A stretch of DNA of 8,547 bases from CAYVQA01 sp045119035 (GTDB lineage: Bacteria; Bacillota_I; Bacilli_A; ML615J-28; CAG-313), in contig JBGVCU010000007.1 of NCBI GenBank assembly GCA_045119035.1, positions 1 to 8,547 on the forward strand, read 5' to 3'. A model generated the notes under the pieces. That model was not told where the DNA came from, ran no database searches, and was given only the letters and a program-made list of their open reading frames with translations. Numbering within the stretch: the first letter of the stretch is position 1; each line of letters begins with the position of its first letter. Shown piece by piece: positions 1 to 5,796 of this stretch. Position numbers and translations under genes: made by a program.

Positions 1-540
1 AATACATAATGAAATCGTATAAACTCCAGTTTTAGTTCTTTTAACTATTGCTGATTTAATTTTACCATTTAAAAATTCGGATTTAATATTTTTACATCTG
101 AATTGAACTTTTCCTATTTTTGGTATCTTTACGTAAGATTCTGACTTACAGTCAGAACTATACGAAAGTTTTATATTTTGAGTATAAAAATAATCTGAAT
201 GGGATTTTTTAGATCTAAAACGAATTAATCCTACTTGTTGGCCTTTTGTTCTTTTAGATCTATTAATTGAATTGGTTTGTTTAAATTTATAAAGAACATG
301 TTGAACAGTCCACGAATAAGAACCTTTAAGAAATTCGTGCTCAGCACATAATTCCTTATAATCTTTATAATTTGGTATTCTATCCTCTTTAAGAGCTTTT
401 AAATATTCTTCAACATATTGATTATATATGAATCTTGTATCATTTAAATGTTTAGACAAAAGAACCTTTTGATTATCATTAGGTCTTAGTTCGAGAACTA
501 AACCTCTGATAGTCTTGTTAGATTGTTTCTTTTGTCTCAT
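1..540 (-). CDS. tnpB: TnpB-family RNA-guided nuclease (IS200/IS605 OrfB), N-terminal part, cut by window edge
   Basis: The frame opens at an ATG (538-540) and stays open for 180 codons to the window edge, so the C-terminus is outside. AAGGA sits about 6 nt before the ATG, a good ribosome site. The N-terminus (TIRGLVLELRPNDNQ), the GLIRFRSKK segment (residues 104-112) and KIPKIGKV (138-145), followed by a basic 'NGKIKSAIVKRTKTGVYTISL' type strand region, match the N-terminal recognition half of TnpB/OrfB proteins. The RuvC catalytic residues and zinc ribbon would lie to the left and cannot be checked. Known members are RNA-guided DNA nucleases that help IS200/IS605 elements persist and can act as homing nucleases in phages. 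Family assignment is confident; whether it is active, or has a tnpA partner or guide RNA, is unknown. It is very different from the TnpB at the right edge. Confidence 0.86.
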   Translation of the reverse strand, partial: MRQKKQSNKTIRGLVLELRPNDNQKVLLSKHLNDTRFIYNQYVEEYLKALKEDRIPNYKDYKELCAEHEFLKGSYSWTVQHVLYKFKQTNSINRSKRTKGQQVGLIRFRSKKSHSDYFYTQNIKLSYSSDCKSESYVKIPKIGKVQFRCKNIKSEFLNGKIKSAIVKRTKTGVYTISLCI

Positions 541-564
541 TTAAATTCCTTTTAATTATAAATA

Positions 565-572
565 TATTTATA
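565..572 (-). promoter_or_regulatory. TATAAATA box upstream of left tnpB (T4-late-type promoter candidate)
   Basis: Read on the minus strand this is TATAAATA, 25 nt before the tnpB start codon. Initiation about 12 nt downstream would give a short leader that still includes the AAGGA ribosome site. The octamer equals the T4 late-promoter consensus. In DNA this AT-rich several chance copies are expected, so the case rests on its position and on recurrence only between genes. Confidence 0.45.
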
Positions 573-584
573 TAATCTTAACGG

Positions 585-624
585 CTGTATATATGAACCT
601 AAAGGTTCATATTTTTATCCGTTG
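585..624 (-). repeat. 40-bp hairpin repeat, copy 1 (inverted relative to copy 2)
   Basis: The reverse complement of this stretch matches 4372-4411 at 37 of 40 positions; the differences are one base in the arm and two in the hairpin loop. Its core (591-612) is a palindrome with a 9-bp stem (ATATGAACC/GGTTCATAT) and a TAAA loop. It lies upstream of tnpB and abuts a truncated reading frame, so it may be the left-end hairpin of the IS200/IS605-type element. On the plus strand the hairpin is followed by five T's and could terminate transcripts, but no plus-strand gene ends here. Confidence 0.75.
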
Positions 625-803
625 ATTCTTATAAAATCAATGATTTAAAGGAACTGCTAAAAAAGTTTGAAAAGCAAAATCAACTAAACAATTTAACATA
701 TGAACTTGCTCAAAATGTGATGGGTACAAGTAGTGTAAAACAAAGATTTAAACTTTTTAAGCAATATCTTAAAAACGGAATGAATGTTTACCATGAAAAA
801 TAA
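603..803 (+). pseudogene. 3' remnant of an unrecognised gene, cut at the hairpin repeat
   Basis: A frame free of stops runs from after the TAA at 600-602 to the TAA at 801-803, but no ATG, GTG or TTG occurs near its beginning; the first candidates are GTG/ATG at 718-723, leaving only about 27 codons. The readable part from about 624 (DSYKINDLKELLKKFEKQ, then NLTYELAQNVMGTSSVKQ) looks like a real, helical, lysine- and leucine-rich C-terminus. It overlaps the next gene's ATG by 20 nt, as native operon neighbours in this window do. The simplest reading is a gene that lost its 5' part when the tnpB element or repeat arrived. I do not recognise the family. It could be a chance frame, but the amino-acid composition argues against that. 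Confidence 0.5.
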
Positions 804-978
804 AACTTTAAAGACGTTTGTTATGTATTTTGGAAGATGGCAACTTTCAACTTTAGTTTTAGCACTTCCAATGTACATTTTAGAACAATTTGGATTTTCT
901 GCCGTTCCAAATTTGATAATCGCGCAATGTATAGGTTGTTTAATTTTCTTTCCTATTGATAAATTCATTTTTAAGTAA
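784..978 (+). CDS. Small two-helix membrane protein
   Basis: This 64-residue protein has a short basic N-terminus (MKNKTLKTF), the segment GRWQLSTLVLALPMYIL (about residues 17-34) and a second hydrophobic stretch (about 43-58) ending IGCLIFFPIDKFIF. Two short membrane helices in a hairpin are predicted by eye, with charged ends likely on the same side. The pattern RWQ-ST...IG.LIFF..DK.IF resembles a small membrane protein type I have seen in phages and bacteria, but I cannot attach a function. GGA sits about 4 nt before the ATG at 784; an alternative start at 793 would remove three residues. The gene ends 9 nt before the first radical SAM gene, so the two are probably co-transcribed and may be functionally linked, for example as a membrane anchor. 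A holin-like role cannot be excluded. Confidence 0.72.
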   Translation: MFTMKNKTLKTFVMYFGRWQLSTLVLALPMYILEQFGFSAVPNLIIAQCIGCLIFFPIDKFIFK

Positions 979-987
979 TTATGTATT

Positions 988-1812
988 ATGAGAACACAAA
1001 GCATTATTTTAAATTCCAAAAAAGAGGCATATTTAGAAATAATATTGGTTCAACATTGCAATTTAAAATGTAGATATTGTGTTGGATTTCATAATATATC
1101 CAAACCACATATTTATGAGTTTGAAGATTTAAAGAAAGATTTAGAGCAAATAAAATCTTCACAATTAAATTTAACACAAGTTACTTTAAGTGGTGGTGAA
1201 CCACTTTTATACGAAAAAATTATTGATGTTTTATATTATATAAAAGCATTATATAAAAATATTAATATGGACATAGTAACTAATGGTAAATTAATTTCTA
1301 AAATGGATGAAACTTTTTGGAAAGCATTACAGGATACAAATTGCAATTTAAGTTATACTCCATATTATAATTCCGGTATTGATTATGAAAATTTGACATT
1401 ACTTTGTAAAAAACATAATATACAGTGTTTAAATACTTCTTTACAAGATGTAGATAATTGTCGGTATAAAGTTAAAAAATACATGATACAACAACAGTTA
1501 TCAAAAAATATTAAAACAAATAAATATCAAACCAAAAGAATATGCCAAAAAGATTGTGTTTGCCTATGGAAAGGAAACATTTATCAATGTAGAATTATGC
1601 AAAGTGCATATGTGTTAAAAGAAATTTACAATGTGGATTTTGAATTAAACGAAGATGATAAATTGAGTGTGTATGATAAAGATTTAAAAAATAAATATTT
1701 TAAATATATTTTAAGCACGCCAGAATTTTGCAAGTACTGTTATAATGCGGAATACAAATATCATTTATGGTCAAATGATAAAGCTCAAAGGATAGATTTT
1801 ATAGATGAATAG
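988..1812 (+). CDS. Radical SAM protein, paralog 1, with atypical C-terminal cysteines
   Basis: This 274-residue protein has the radical SAM cluster motif C24-x3-C28-x2-C31 (HCNLKCRYC) and the SAM-binding GGEP motif at 69-72, followed by the VTNG strand (97-100). The C-terminal half has the family's LWKGNIYQC segment and the CxxC pair C248/C251 (FCKYC), ligands expected for a second Fe-S cluster. The usual CxC before LWxGK is replaced by C186-x3-C190-x-C192, and the arginine-alanine after the last cysteine of the segment is missing, so the auxiliary site may differ. The start at 988 puts the first cluster cysteine at residue 24, exactly as in paralogs 2-4. The stop overlaps the next ATG by 8 nt. 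Family knowledge: these enzymes make a 5'-deoxyadenosyl radical; the substrate is unknown. The resemblance is to rSAM proteins of bacterial glycan loci rather than QueE or MoaA. Confidence 0.9.
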   Translation: MRTQSIILNSKKEAYLEIILVQHCNLKCRYCVGFHNISKPHIYEFEDLKKDLEQIKSSQLNLTQVTLSGGEPLLYEKIIDVLYYIKALYKNINMDIVTNGKLISKMDETFWKALQDTNCNLSYTPYYNSGIDYENLTLLCKKHNIQCLNTSLQDVDNCRYKVKKYMIQQQLSKNIKTNKYQTKRICQKDCVCLWKGNIYQCRIMQSAYVLKEIYNVDFELNEDDKLSVYDKDLKNKYFKYILSTPEFCKYCYNAEYKYHLWSNDKAQRIDFIDE

Positions 1813-2620
1813 TTTTAATCTCAAGATGTTACAGGATGGTAAGGTAAATTTTGACATTCTCGTTTGCGAACATTGTGATTTAAAGTGTAAAGGTTGCAAT
1901 AGATTTTCTAATTTATCTAAAGCGAAATTTTATCCTATCGAAAATATTAAAACTGATATGCTGAAACTTAAAGGAAAAATAGATTTCAGAAATATATCCG
2001 TAATTGGTGGAGAACCTTTATTATATCCGAATTTAATCAAACTTTTAGAATTTTTAAGAGCAAATTGGGATTGTGATATTCAAATCTACACGAACGGATA
2101 TAAACTATTGAAGATGTCAGATCAATTTTGGAAATGTTGCAAAGACAACAATATAATTATCAGATATTCAAAATACGTAAAATCTAAAACAGATTATGAT
2201 AAAATCGATCAGAAAGCTAAAGAAGAAAACGTAAAATGCTTTAATTCTGTTGAAGTTGGTAGTGGGTTAAAATTAGATATTGATAAATTTTGTTTTATCA
2301 AAATGTCTGATAATATTGGTATGTCTGCATATCATCGTAAATTAAGATGTTATTGCGACAACTTACCAAATTTATGGCAAGGAAAAATCTATCAGTGTGC
2401 AAGAACTGCATTTATTGACGCTTTAAATTCAAAGTTTAATACTGCGTATGATAATTCAGACTCTTATATAGAAGTTGATAAAATTAAATGTTTTAATGAT
2501 TTGAAAACATTTTTACTAAAAGTTCCTACAATGTGTAAAAATTGCTGTATTATGGATAGTGAACATCCATTTAATTGGGAGCAATTTTCAATCGAAAAAT
2601 CAGATTTCATCGATGAATAA
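1805..2620 (+). CDS. Radical SAM protein, paralog 2
   Basis: This 271-residue protein carries C24-x3-C28-x2-C31 (HCDLKCKGC), GGEP at 68-71 and YTNG after the next strand. The phrase 'DQFWKCCKDNNIII' followed by a KY and DYDKI segment matches the middle of the bacterial glycan-locus rSAM family. In the C-terminal part C182-x-C184, LWQGKIYQC198 with the following ART, and C244/C247 give the five-cysteine set that likely binds an auxiliary 4Fe-4S cluster. It starts inside the end of paralog 1 through the shared octamer ATGAATAG, so it is translationally coupled. Its own end repeats the same Asp-Glu-stop coding (GATGAATAA), which supplies the start of paralog 3. Cytosolic, no signal peptide. Substrate unknown. 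Confidence 0.92.
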   Translation: MNSFNLKMLQDGKVNFDILVCEHCDLKCKGCNRFSNLSKAKFYPIENIKTDMLKLKGKIDFRNISVIGGEPLLYPNLIKLLEFLRANWDCDIQIYTNGYKLLKMSDQFWKCCKDNNIIIRYSKYVKSKTDYDKIDQKAKEENVKCFNSVEVGSGLKLDIDKFCFIKMSDNIGMSAYHRKLRCYCDNLPNLWQGKIYQCARTAFIDALNSKFNTAYDNSDSYIEVDKIKCFNDLKTFLLKVPTMCKNCCIMDSEHPFNWEQFSIEKSDFIDE

Positions 2621-3446
2621 GTATAAACATCAACTTTTAACTCAAAATAAAATATTTTTATGTATTAATATTACACAAAGATGTAATTTAAATTGCAGAT
2701 ATTGTAATGCATTCGCAAATTTAACAAAATATACTAAAGATTTGCTTTTAGATTATGATTACAATCAATTTGAGAAAGATATAGAGCATATTAAAAAAAC
2801 TTGTAATATTGGTTCTATATCATTTTATGGATCTGAATTTTTCGTAAATAAAAATTGGAAAAAGTTTATTGTAAAAACCAGAGAATTATTTAATTGTCAA
2901 ATTGATGTTTTTACTAATGGAATTAAGTTAGTAAATTTAAAAGATTATAATATATTAATAGATAATAATATAAAAGTAGTTTATACAAAATATCCTTTAA
3001 ACGAACCATTAAAAACAAATATTGATAATGCTGTAAAATTTTTAAAGTCCAAAGGGTTGGATATTTCGTTACCATATGATCCTGAAAAAATAAATCCAAC
3101 AATTAGTTTAAAGACATTATTTACAGTTCCTAGATTTTATAAAACTAGATATTCAGCAATTACAGCTCACAAATTATGTGCGTGTGACGCAATATCTATG
3201 TTTAATGGAAAAATTTTTACATGTAATATTAATAATAATATTAATATATTAAATAATGTATATAATTATAATTATAAACAAAATTATATATTGGTTGAAA
3301 ATATTAAGAGTAATTTGGATTTAATTAAATTTTCTAAAATGCACTCTGAACTTTGCCAATATTGTTATCAAACTGAAAAAATATCAAATACGTCAGTTCA
3401 AAGAGAATGGAGTTTAGAAATACCTTCTAAAAACGATTATGGGTAG
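2613..3446 (+). CDS. Radical SAM protein, paralog 3, divergent (GGE replaced by GSE)
   Basis: I place the start at 2613 rather than the upstream in-frame ATG at 2559. That gives 277 residues, reproduces the 8-nt overlap ATGAATAA with paralog 2, and puts the cluster motif at C24/C28/C31 (RCNLNCRYC) as in its neighbours. The SAM-contacting GGEP is altered to G73-S-E-F, within FYGSEFF. The C-terminal set persists: C189-x-C191, FNGKIFTC204 and C248/C251 (LCQYC), although the tryptophan before NGK is phenylalanine and the residues after C204 are a low-complexity Asn/Ile run. The coding is more AT-rich than in the other copies. It could be a functional variant, a partner subunit with weakened SAM chemistry, or a gene beginning to decay. 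The frame is fully open and all eight conserved cysteines remain, which argues for selection. Confidence 0.88.
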   Translation: MNKYKHQLLTQNKIFLCINITQRCNLNCRYCNAFANLTKYTKDLLLDYDYNQFEKDIEHIKKTCNIGSISFYGSEFFVNKNWKKFIVKTRELFNCQIDVFTNGIKLVNLKDYNILIDNNIKVVYTKYPLNEPLKTNIDNAVKFLKSKGLDISLPYDPEKINPTISLKTLFTVPRFYKTRYSAITAHKLCACDAISMFNGKIFTCNINNNINILNNVYNYNYKQNYILVENIKSNLDLIKFSKMHSELCQYCYQTEKISNTSVQREWSLEIPSKNDYG

Positions 3447-4296
3447 ATGTTTACTAAAAAATATGCAAAAGAAAACAATTACAATGGATGTTATTCTATG
3501 TTCGCATTGCAATCTTCGCTGCAAACATTGTAATCGTTGGGCAAATATTTCTAAAGTTGATAATTATCCTTTAAACGATTTAAAAAACGATATTTTAAAG
3601 TTAAAGAATATCAATGCTCCTATCGAATGTATGACTTTAATTGGAGGTGAACCTTTAGTATATCCTCATTTACTCGAAATTTGTAATTTTATTCATTCAG
3701 AATTACCAACCGTAAATATTGTTCTTTATACTAACGGAAAACAATTAGACAAAAAGGGCGACGAATTTTGGCAGTGTATGAAAGATTGTAAAGTTCAAAT
3801 AATTTTATCAAGGTATCCAAATATTGATTATAAAACTCCTGAGAAAAAAGCAAAACAATTTAATGTTCCGTATAATCCATTAAAAGAAATTGATAAGTTT
3901 GACAATTGCCCATTGTGGATTACTAAGTTTTTAAGAGAAAAAATGTCTTTAGTTCCAAATCCTGAACTTGCGTGGGAAAGAAAACAAAAATGTGCATGTG
4001 ATGTTATAGGTTTGTGGAAAGGTAAAATTTATCGTTGTCCTCGTGCTGCACTAATTAATATTTTAAATCAAAAATACAACACACACTTTATTAGTTCTGA
4101 TTATATTGATGTAAATTCTAGTGATATTAATATATTAAAAACGTTTAATTCTTACGTTAAATGGATGATAGAACCGAATAAATTATGTGAATACTGCATT
4201 GTCGGTACTAGAGATTACGTACAATGGAGTACTGATAATGCAGAGTATTCAGATTTTATTGTAGATACTTATGAAAATTATTTAAAAGAACGTTAG
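3439..4296 (+). CDS. Radical SAM protein, paralog 4
   Basis: This 285-residue protein has C24-x3-C28-x2-C31 (HCNLRCKHC), then NRWANISK, GGEP at 69-72 and LYTNGKQL. The middle has FWQCMKDCKVQIILSRYPN, typical of the family. The second cluster ligands are C185-x-C187, LWKGKIYRC200-PRAA and C250/C253 (LCEYC), followed by a conserved tryptophan (W263) and a SDFI tail. It overlaps paralog 3 by 8 nt (ATGGGTAG), the same geometry as the two upstream junctions. An internal ATG at codon 9 is possible, but the cysteine register favours 3439. With paralogs 2 and 5 it is one of the most canonical copies, so catalysis is plausible. It closes the first cluster; a 329-bp non-coding stretch follows. Substrate unknown. 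Confidence 0.92.
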   Translation: MGRCLLKNMQKKTITMDVILCSHCNLRCKHCNRWANISKVDNYPLNDLKNDILKLKNINAPIECMTLIGGEPLVYPHLLEICNFIHSELPTVNIVLYTNGKQLDKKGDEFWQCMKDCKVQIILSRYPNIDYKTPEKKAKQFNVPYNPLKEIDKFDNCPLWITKFLREKMSLVPNPELAWERKQKCACDVIGLWKGKIYRCPRAALINILNQKYNTHFISSDYIDVNSSDINILKTFNSYVKWMIEPNKLCEYCIVGTRDYVQWSTDNAEYSDFIVDTYENYLKER

Positions 4297-4312
4297 TTGT
4301 ATTTCAGTTAAA

Positions 4313-4381
4313 ATGAAACTAAAATTTCTTCTGTGTGAATCGTCGAATTGTAATTTAATTTTATATAAACCCAACAGATAA
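4313..4381 (+). other. Possible 22-codon mini-ORF, maybe a remnant radical SAM 5' end
   Basis: An ATG 17 nt after the paralog 4 stop opens a 22-codon frame with the segment FLLCESSNCNLIL, which loosely recalls the start of the radical SAM copies (ILVCEHCDLKC). It stops inside the second copy of the 40-bp repeat. There is no clear ribosome site. It may be a truncated sixth paralog, a small peptide, or chance. Confidence 0.2.
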
Positions 4382-4411
4382 AAATATGAACCTAAAGGTT
4401 CATATATACAG
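4372..4411 (+). repeat. 40-bp hairpin repeat, copy 2
   Basis: This stretch matches the reverse complement of 585-624 at 37 of 40 positions. The core palindrome (4384-4405, 9-bp stem, TAAA loop) is identical to copy 1 in the same orientation, while the flanks (AACAGATAAAA on one side, ATATACAG on the other) are inverted. Weaker similarity continues past the repeat to a TATAAATA box, as in copy 1. No tnpB follows this copy, so it is a solitary element end or a shared hairpin-plus-promoter cassette. Confidence 0.75.
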
Positions 4412-4417
4412 ATTTTA

Positions 4418-4425
4418 TATAAATA
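4418..4425 (+). promoter_or_regulatory. TATAAATA box for the 4626-7354 operon (T4-late-type candidate)
   Basis: TATAAATA lies just after hairpin repeat copy 2, in the same relative place as the box upstream of the left tnpB. Transcription from here would produce a leader of about 190 nt carrying five hairpins before the ATG at 4626. This is the best promoter candidate for the 389-residue protein, SDR and radical SAM 5 genes. Confidence 0.42.
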
Positions 4426-4455
4426 AGATATATTTAATATTTTAAAATTCAGTGA

Positions 4456-4608
4456 ATTTGTTGTTTACAACAAATCTTACTAAACTCTTAGAAAGGAACT
4501 TTCGGAGTATAAAACTTTTAAGTGTTTAGATTTTCAAGATCAAAAGCACTTAAACTACAATTAAATATTTGATTGTAAATAGAAGCTATTGACCTTTAGG
4601 TCAATAGC
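4456..4608 (+). promoter_or_regulatory. Structured leader: five consecutive hairpins upstream of the 389-residue gene
   Basis: The 329 bases between genes hold no supported protein but are full of dyads. After the repeat hairpin come 4456-4475 (ATTTGTTG/CAACAAAT, loop TTTA), 4484-4508 (ACTCT/GGAGT around GAAAG/CTTTC), 4517-4554 (TTTAAGTG/CACTTAAA with an inner GAT/ATC helix), 4556-4577 (TACAATT/GATTGTA) and 4585-4608 (GCTATTGACC/GGTCAATAGC, loop TTTA). The last ends 17 nt before the ATG and has no T-run, so it is not a terminator. No clear Shine-Dalgarno precedes the ATG. It could be a regulatory 5' leader or a separate structured RNA. It matches no riboswitch or tRNA I know. Confidence 0.5.
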
Positions 4609-4625
4609 AGTTCACAAATAAAAAC

Positions 4626-5795
4626 ATGTACAGTCCAACACAAATAAATAATAAACTAACAGAACTTACAAATTTTGCTATCAATAAATGGAATGAAGAG
4701 TATAGAAATAAAACTTCTAACTATTCGTTAACTGTTTATACATATAGCATTGATATCACTAACGATGAAGTTTATACTGGTGAAACAACAGTATATTCAG
4801 GAAGTGAACTTGCTGCTTTTAGACCACTACTACCTTATGGTGATAATTTAAAATACTTAAAGTACGATAATGATATAAATGCGCCTAAAAATTATATCAA
4901 TTCTTGTATTTCAAACTACATAAATACAGACAAAGTAAAATTTGCAAGTTTACTGGAACAATTTATTAAAGAGTGGTATTATAATCACGATTGTCAATAC
5001 ACCGAATGTGAAAATGATAGAGCATTAGGAATTCCTGTTTTTATTCCTCCAACATTTTATTGGTCTAAGGATTTTACAAAATTATTTTTAAATGGAGCCT
5101 TTGACTTTGCAAACATAATGAATACTTCGAATGAAACATTTTATAGTAATTTATGTTTAGTTAAAATTAATAGAAGACAAAGATACAATTCGGGATCGTC
5201 TTCAAGTTCAGATAAAGAAGAATTCCTACCATCATCAAGTCTACGAAGTTTAGCAGCAAATATAAAAGATTGTGATTATCTATATCTTGCAAATAAACTA
5301 TGCGGATTTTCGTTTTCTGAAATTTCAGAATACGGATGGGATATAGGTATTGCAACAAAACGAGAAAAAGAAATAAGTAATTTCAGTTCTGCAATTATAG
5401 ATTTGCAAAATTCAACTGCAAATTTGAATGATAATGGCTTAATAGATTTAATGGAAGATCGAGGAAGTGTTAAATCTTTGGGTTGTAATATCGTTGCAGA
5501 TAATTCACCAAAAGAGTATAAGGTTCTAGTAAGAGAAGTTACCGGTGATCATTATGAAACTAGATATGGCAGTTCTACCACATATAATTACGATGGTGCA
5601 GGAACTTTACAAGGATTAGCCAAAATGGTATATTTGCCTGATATGTATGGTATGCTAAATATTATAAGATGCGCAGAATTGTACAATGTTAATGACTTTA
5701 GTTCAAATTCATATCCAACTTCAACTAAAGGAAGCGGAAAGGTGTATATTCCATCATATTTGAAAGATTACTTTAAGCAATATGCAGGTTTTTAG
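4626..5795 (+). CDS. Unrecognised 389-residue protein, possible virion or modified protein
   Basis: I do not recognise a family. The protein has no signal peptide, membrane segment or nucleotide-binding motif. It is rich in Tyr, Asn and Ser. A serine-rich linker (about residues 189-208, SGSSSSSDKEEFLPSSS) seems to split it into an N-terminal part with aromatic strands and a PPTFYW segment (141-146), and a C-terminal part with GSSTTYNYDGAG (315-326). The start at 4626 is the first ATG after the hairpin leader; the ribosome site is weak (AAATAAAAAC). It is followed after one base by the SDR start, so the two are surely co-transcribed. Behind a late-type promoter box, a structural role such as a fibre or decoration protein is one guess. 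Serving as the substrate of the downstream SDR and radical SAM pathway is another. Neither is shown by the sequence. Confidence 0.8.
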   Translation: MYSPTQINNKLTELTNFAINKWNEEYRNKTSNYSLTVYTYSIDITNDEVYTGETTVYSGSELAAFRPLLPYGDNLKYLKYDNDINAPKNYINSCISNYINTDKVKFASLLEQFIKEWYYNHDCQYTECENDRALGIPVFIPPTFYWSKDFTKLFLNGAFDFANIMNTSNETFYSNLCLVKINRRQRYNSGSSSSSDKEEFLPSSSLRSLAANIKDCDYLYLANKLCGFSFSEISEYGWDIGIATKREKEISNFSSAIIDLQNSTANLNDNGLIDLMEDRGSVKSLGCNIVADNSPKEYKVLVREVTGDHYETRYGSSTTYNYDGAGTLQGLAKMVYLPDMYGMLNIIRCAELYNVNDFSSNSYPTSTKGSGKVYIPSYLKDYFKQYAGF

Positions 5796-5796
5796 A

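Larger units (their letters stand above)
1..624 (-). mobile_element. Putative IS200/IS605-type element: left end plus 5' part of tnpB
   Basis: A tnpB gene preceded by a subterminal hairpin, with a decapitated coding frame starting just outside the hairpin, is the arrangement expected for one end of an IS200/IS605 element. The other end, with the guide-RNA region downstream of tnpB, lies outside the window. No tnpA is visible. The exact boundary near 624 is inferred from where the similarity to the second repeat copy ends and from where the truncated frame becomes readable. Confidence 0.45.

Noticed and set aside
585..624. Intrinsic terminator on the plus strand (hairpin followed by T's)
   Set aside because: No plus-strand gene ends here, and the same hairpin at 4384-4405 has its T-run on the other side with no minus-strand gene feeding it. 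A repeat or element-end reading explains both copies better.
784..978. RiPP precursor peptide for the radical SAM enzymes
   Set aside because: The 64-residue product is a two-helix membrane protein ending in IFFPIDKFIF, without a leader/core layout or repeated modifiable residues.
693..1019. Minus-strand open frame of 108 codons
   Set aside because: It lies antisense to the gene remnant, the membrane protein and the start of radical SAM 1, all of which have better protein character. Its product is a Lys/Ile/Cys-rich string typical of an AT-rich shadow frame.
2559..2612. Upstream ATG for radical SAM 3 adding 18 residues
   Set aside because: The downstream ATG at 2613 reproduces the 8-nt overlap seen at the other junctions and aligns the first cluster cysteine at residue 24 with paralogs 1, 2 and 4.
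988..4296. TAG stop-codon recoding, as in some gut phages
   Set aside because: TAG ends paralogs 1, 3 and 4 and the 389-residue gene at lengths matching their relatives and at regular overlaps, and no frame has an in-frame TAG needed for its integrity.
4440..4625. tRNA gene in the structured intergenic region
   Set aside because: No GTTCRA-type T-arm, no anticodon-arm geometry and no 7-bp acceptor closing a 70-90 nt unit were found; the hairpins are serial rather than cloverleaf.
5167..5358. Minus-strand open frame of 63 codons
   Set aside because: It lies wholly antisense within the 389-residue gene, with no ribosome site, and its composition reflects the opposite-strand codons.
5782..5796. 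Upstream ATG for the SDR gene adding five residues
   Set aside because: Rossmann proteins normally begin right at the first strand; the ATG at 5797 does this and has an AGG at suitable distance, whereas 5782 lacks a ribosome site.
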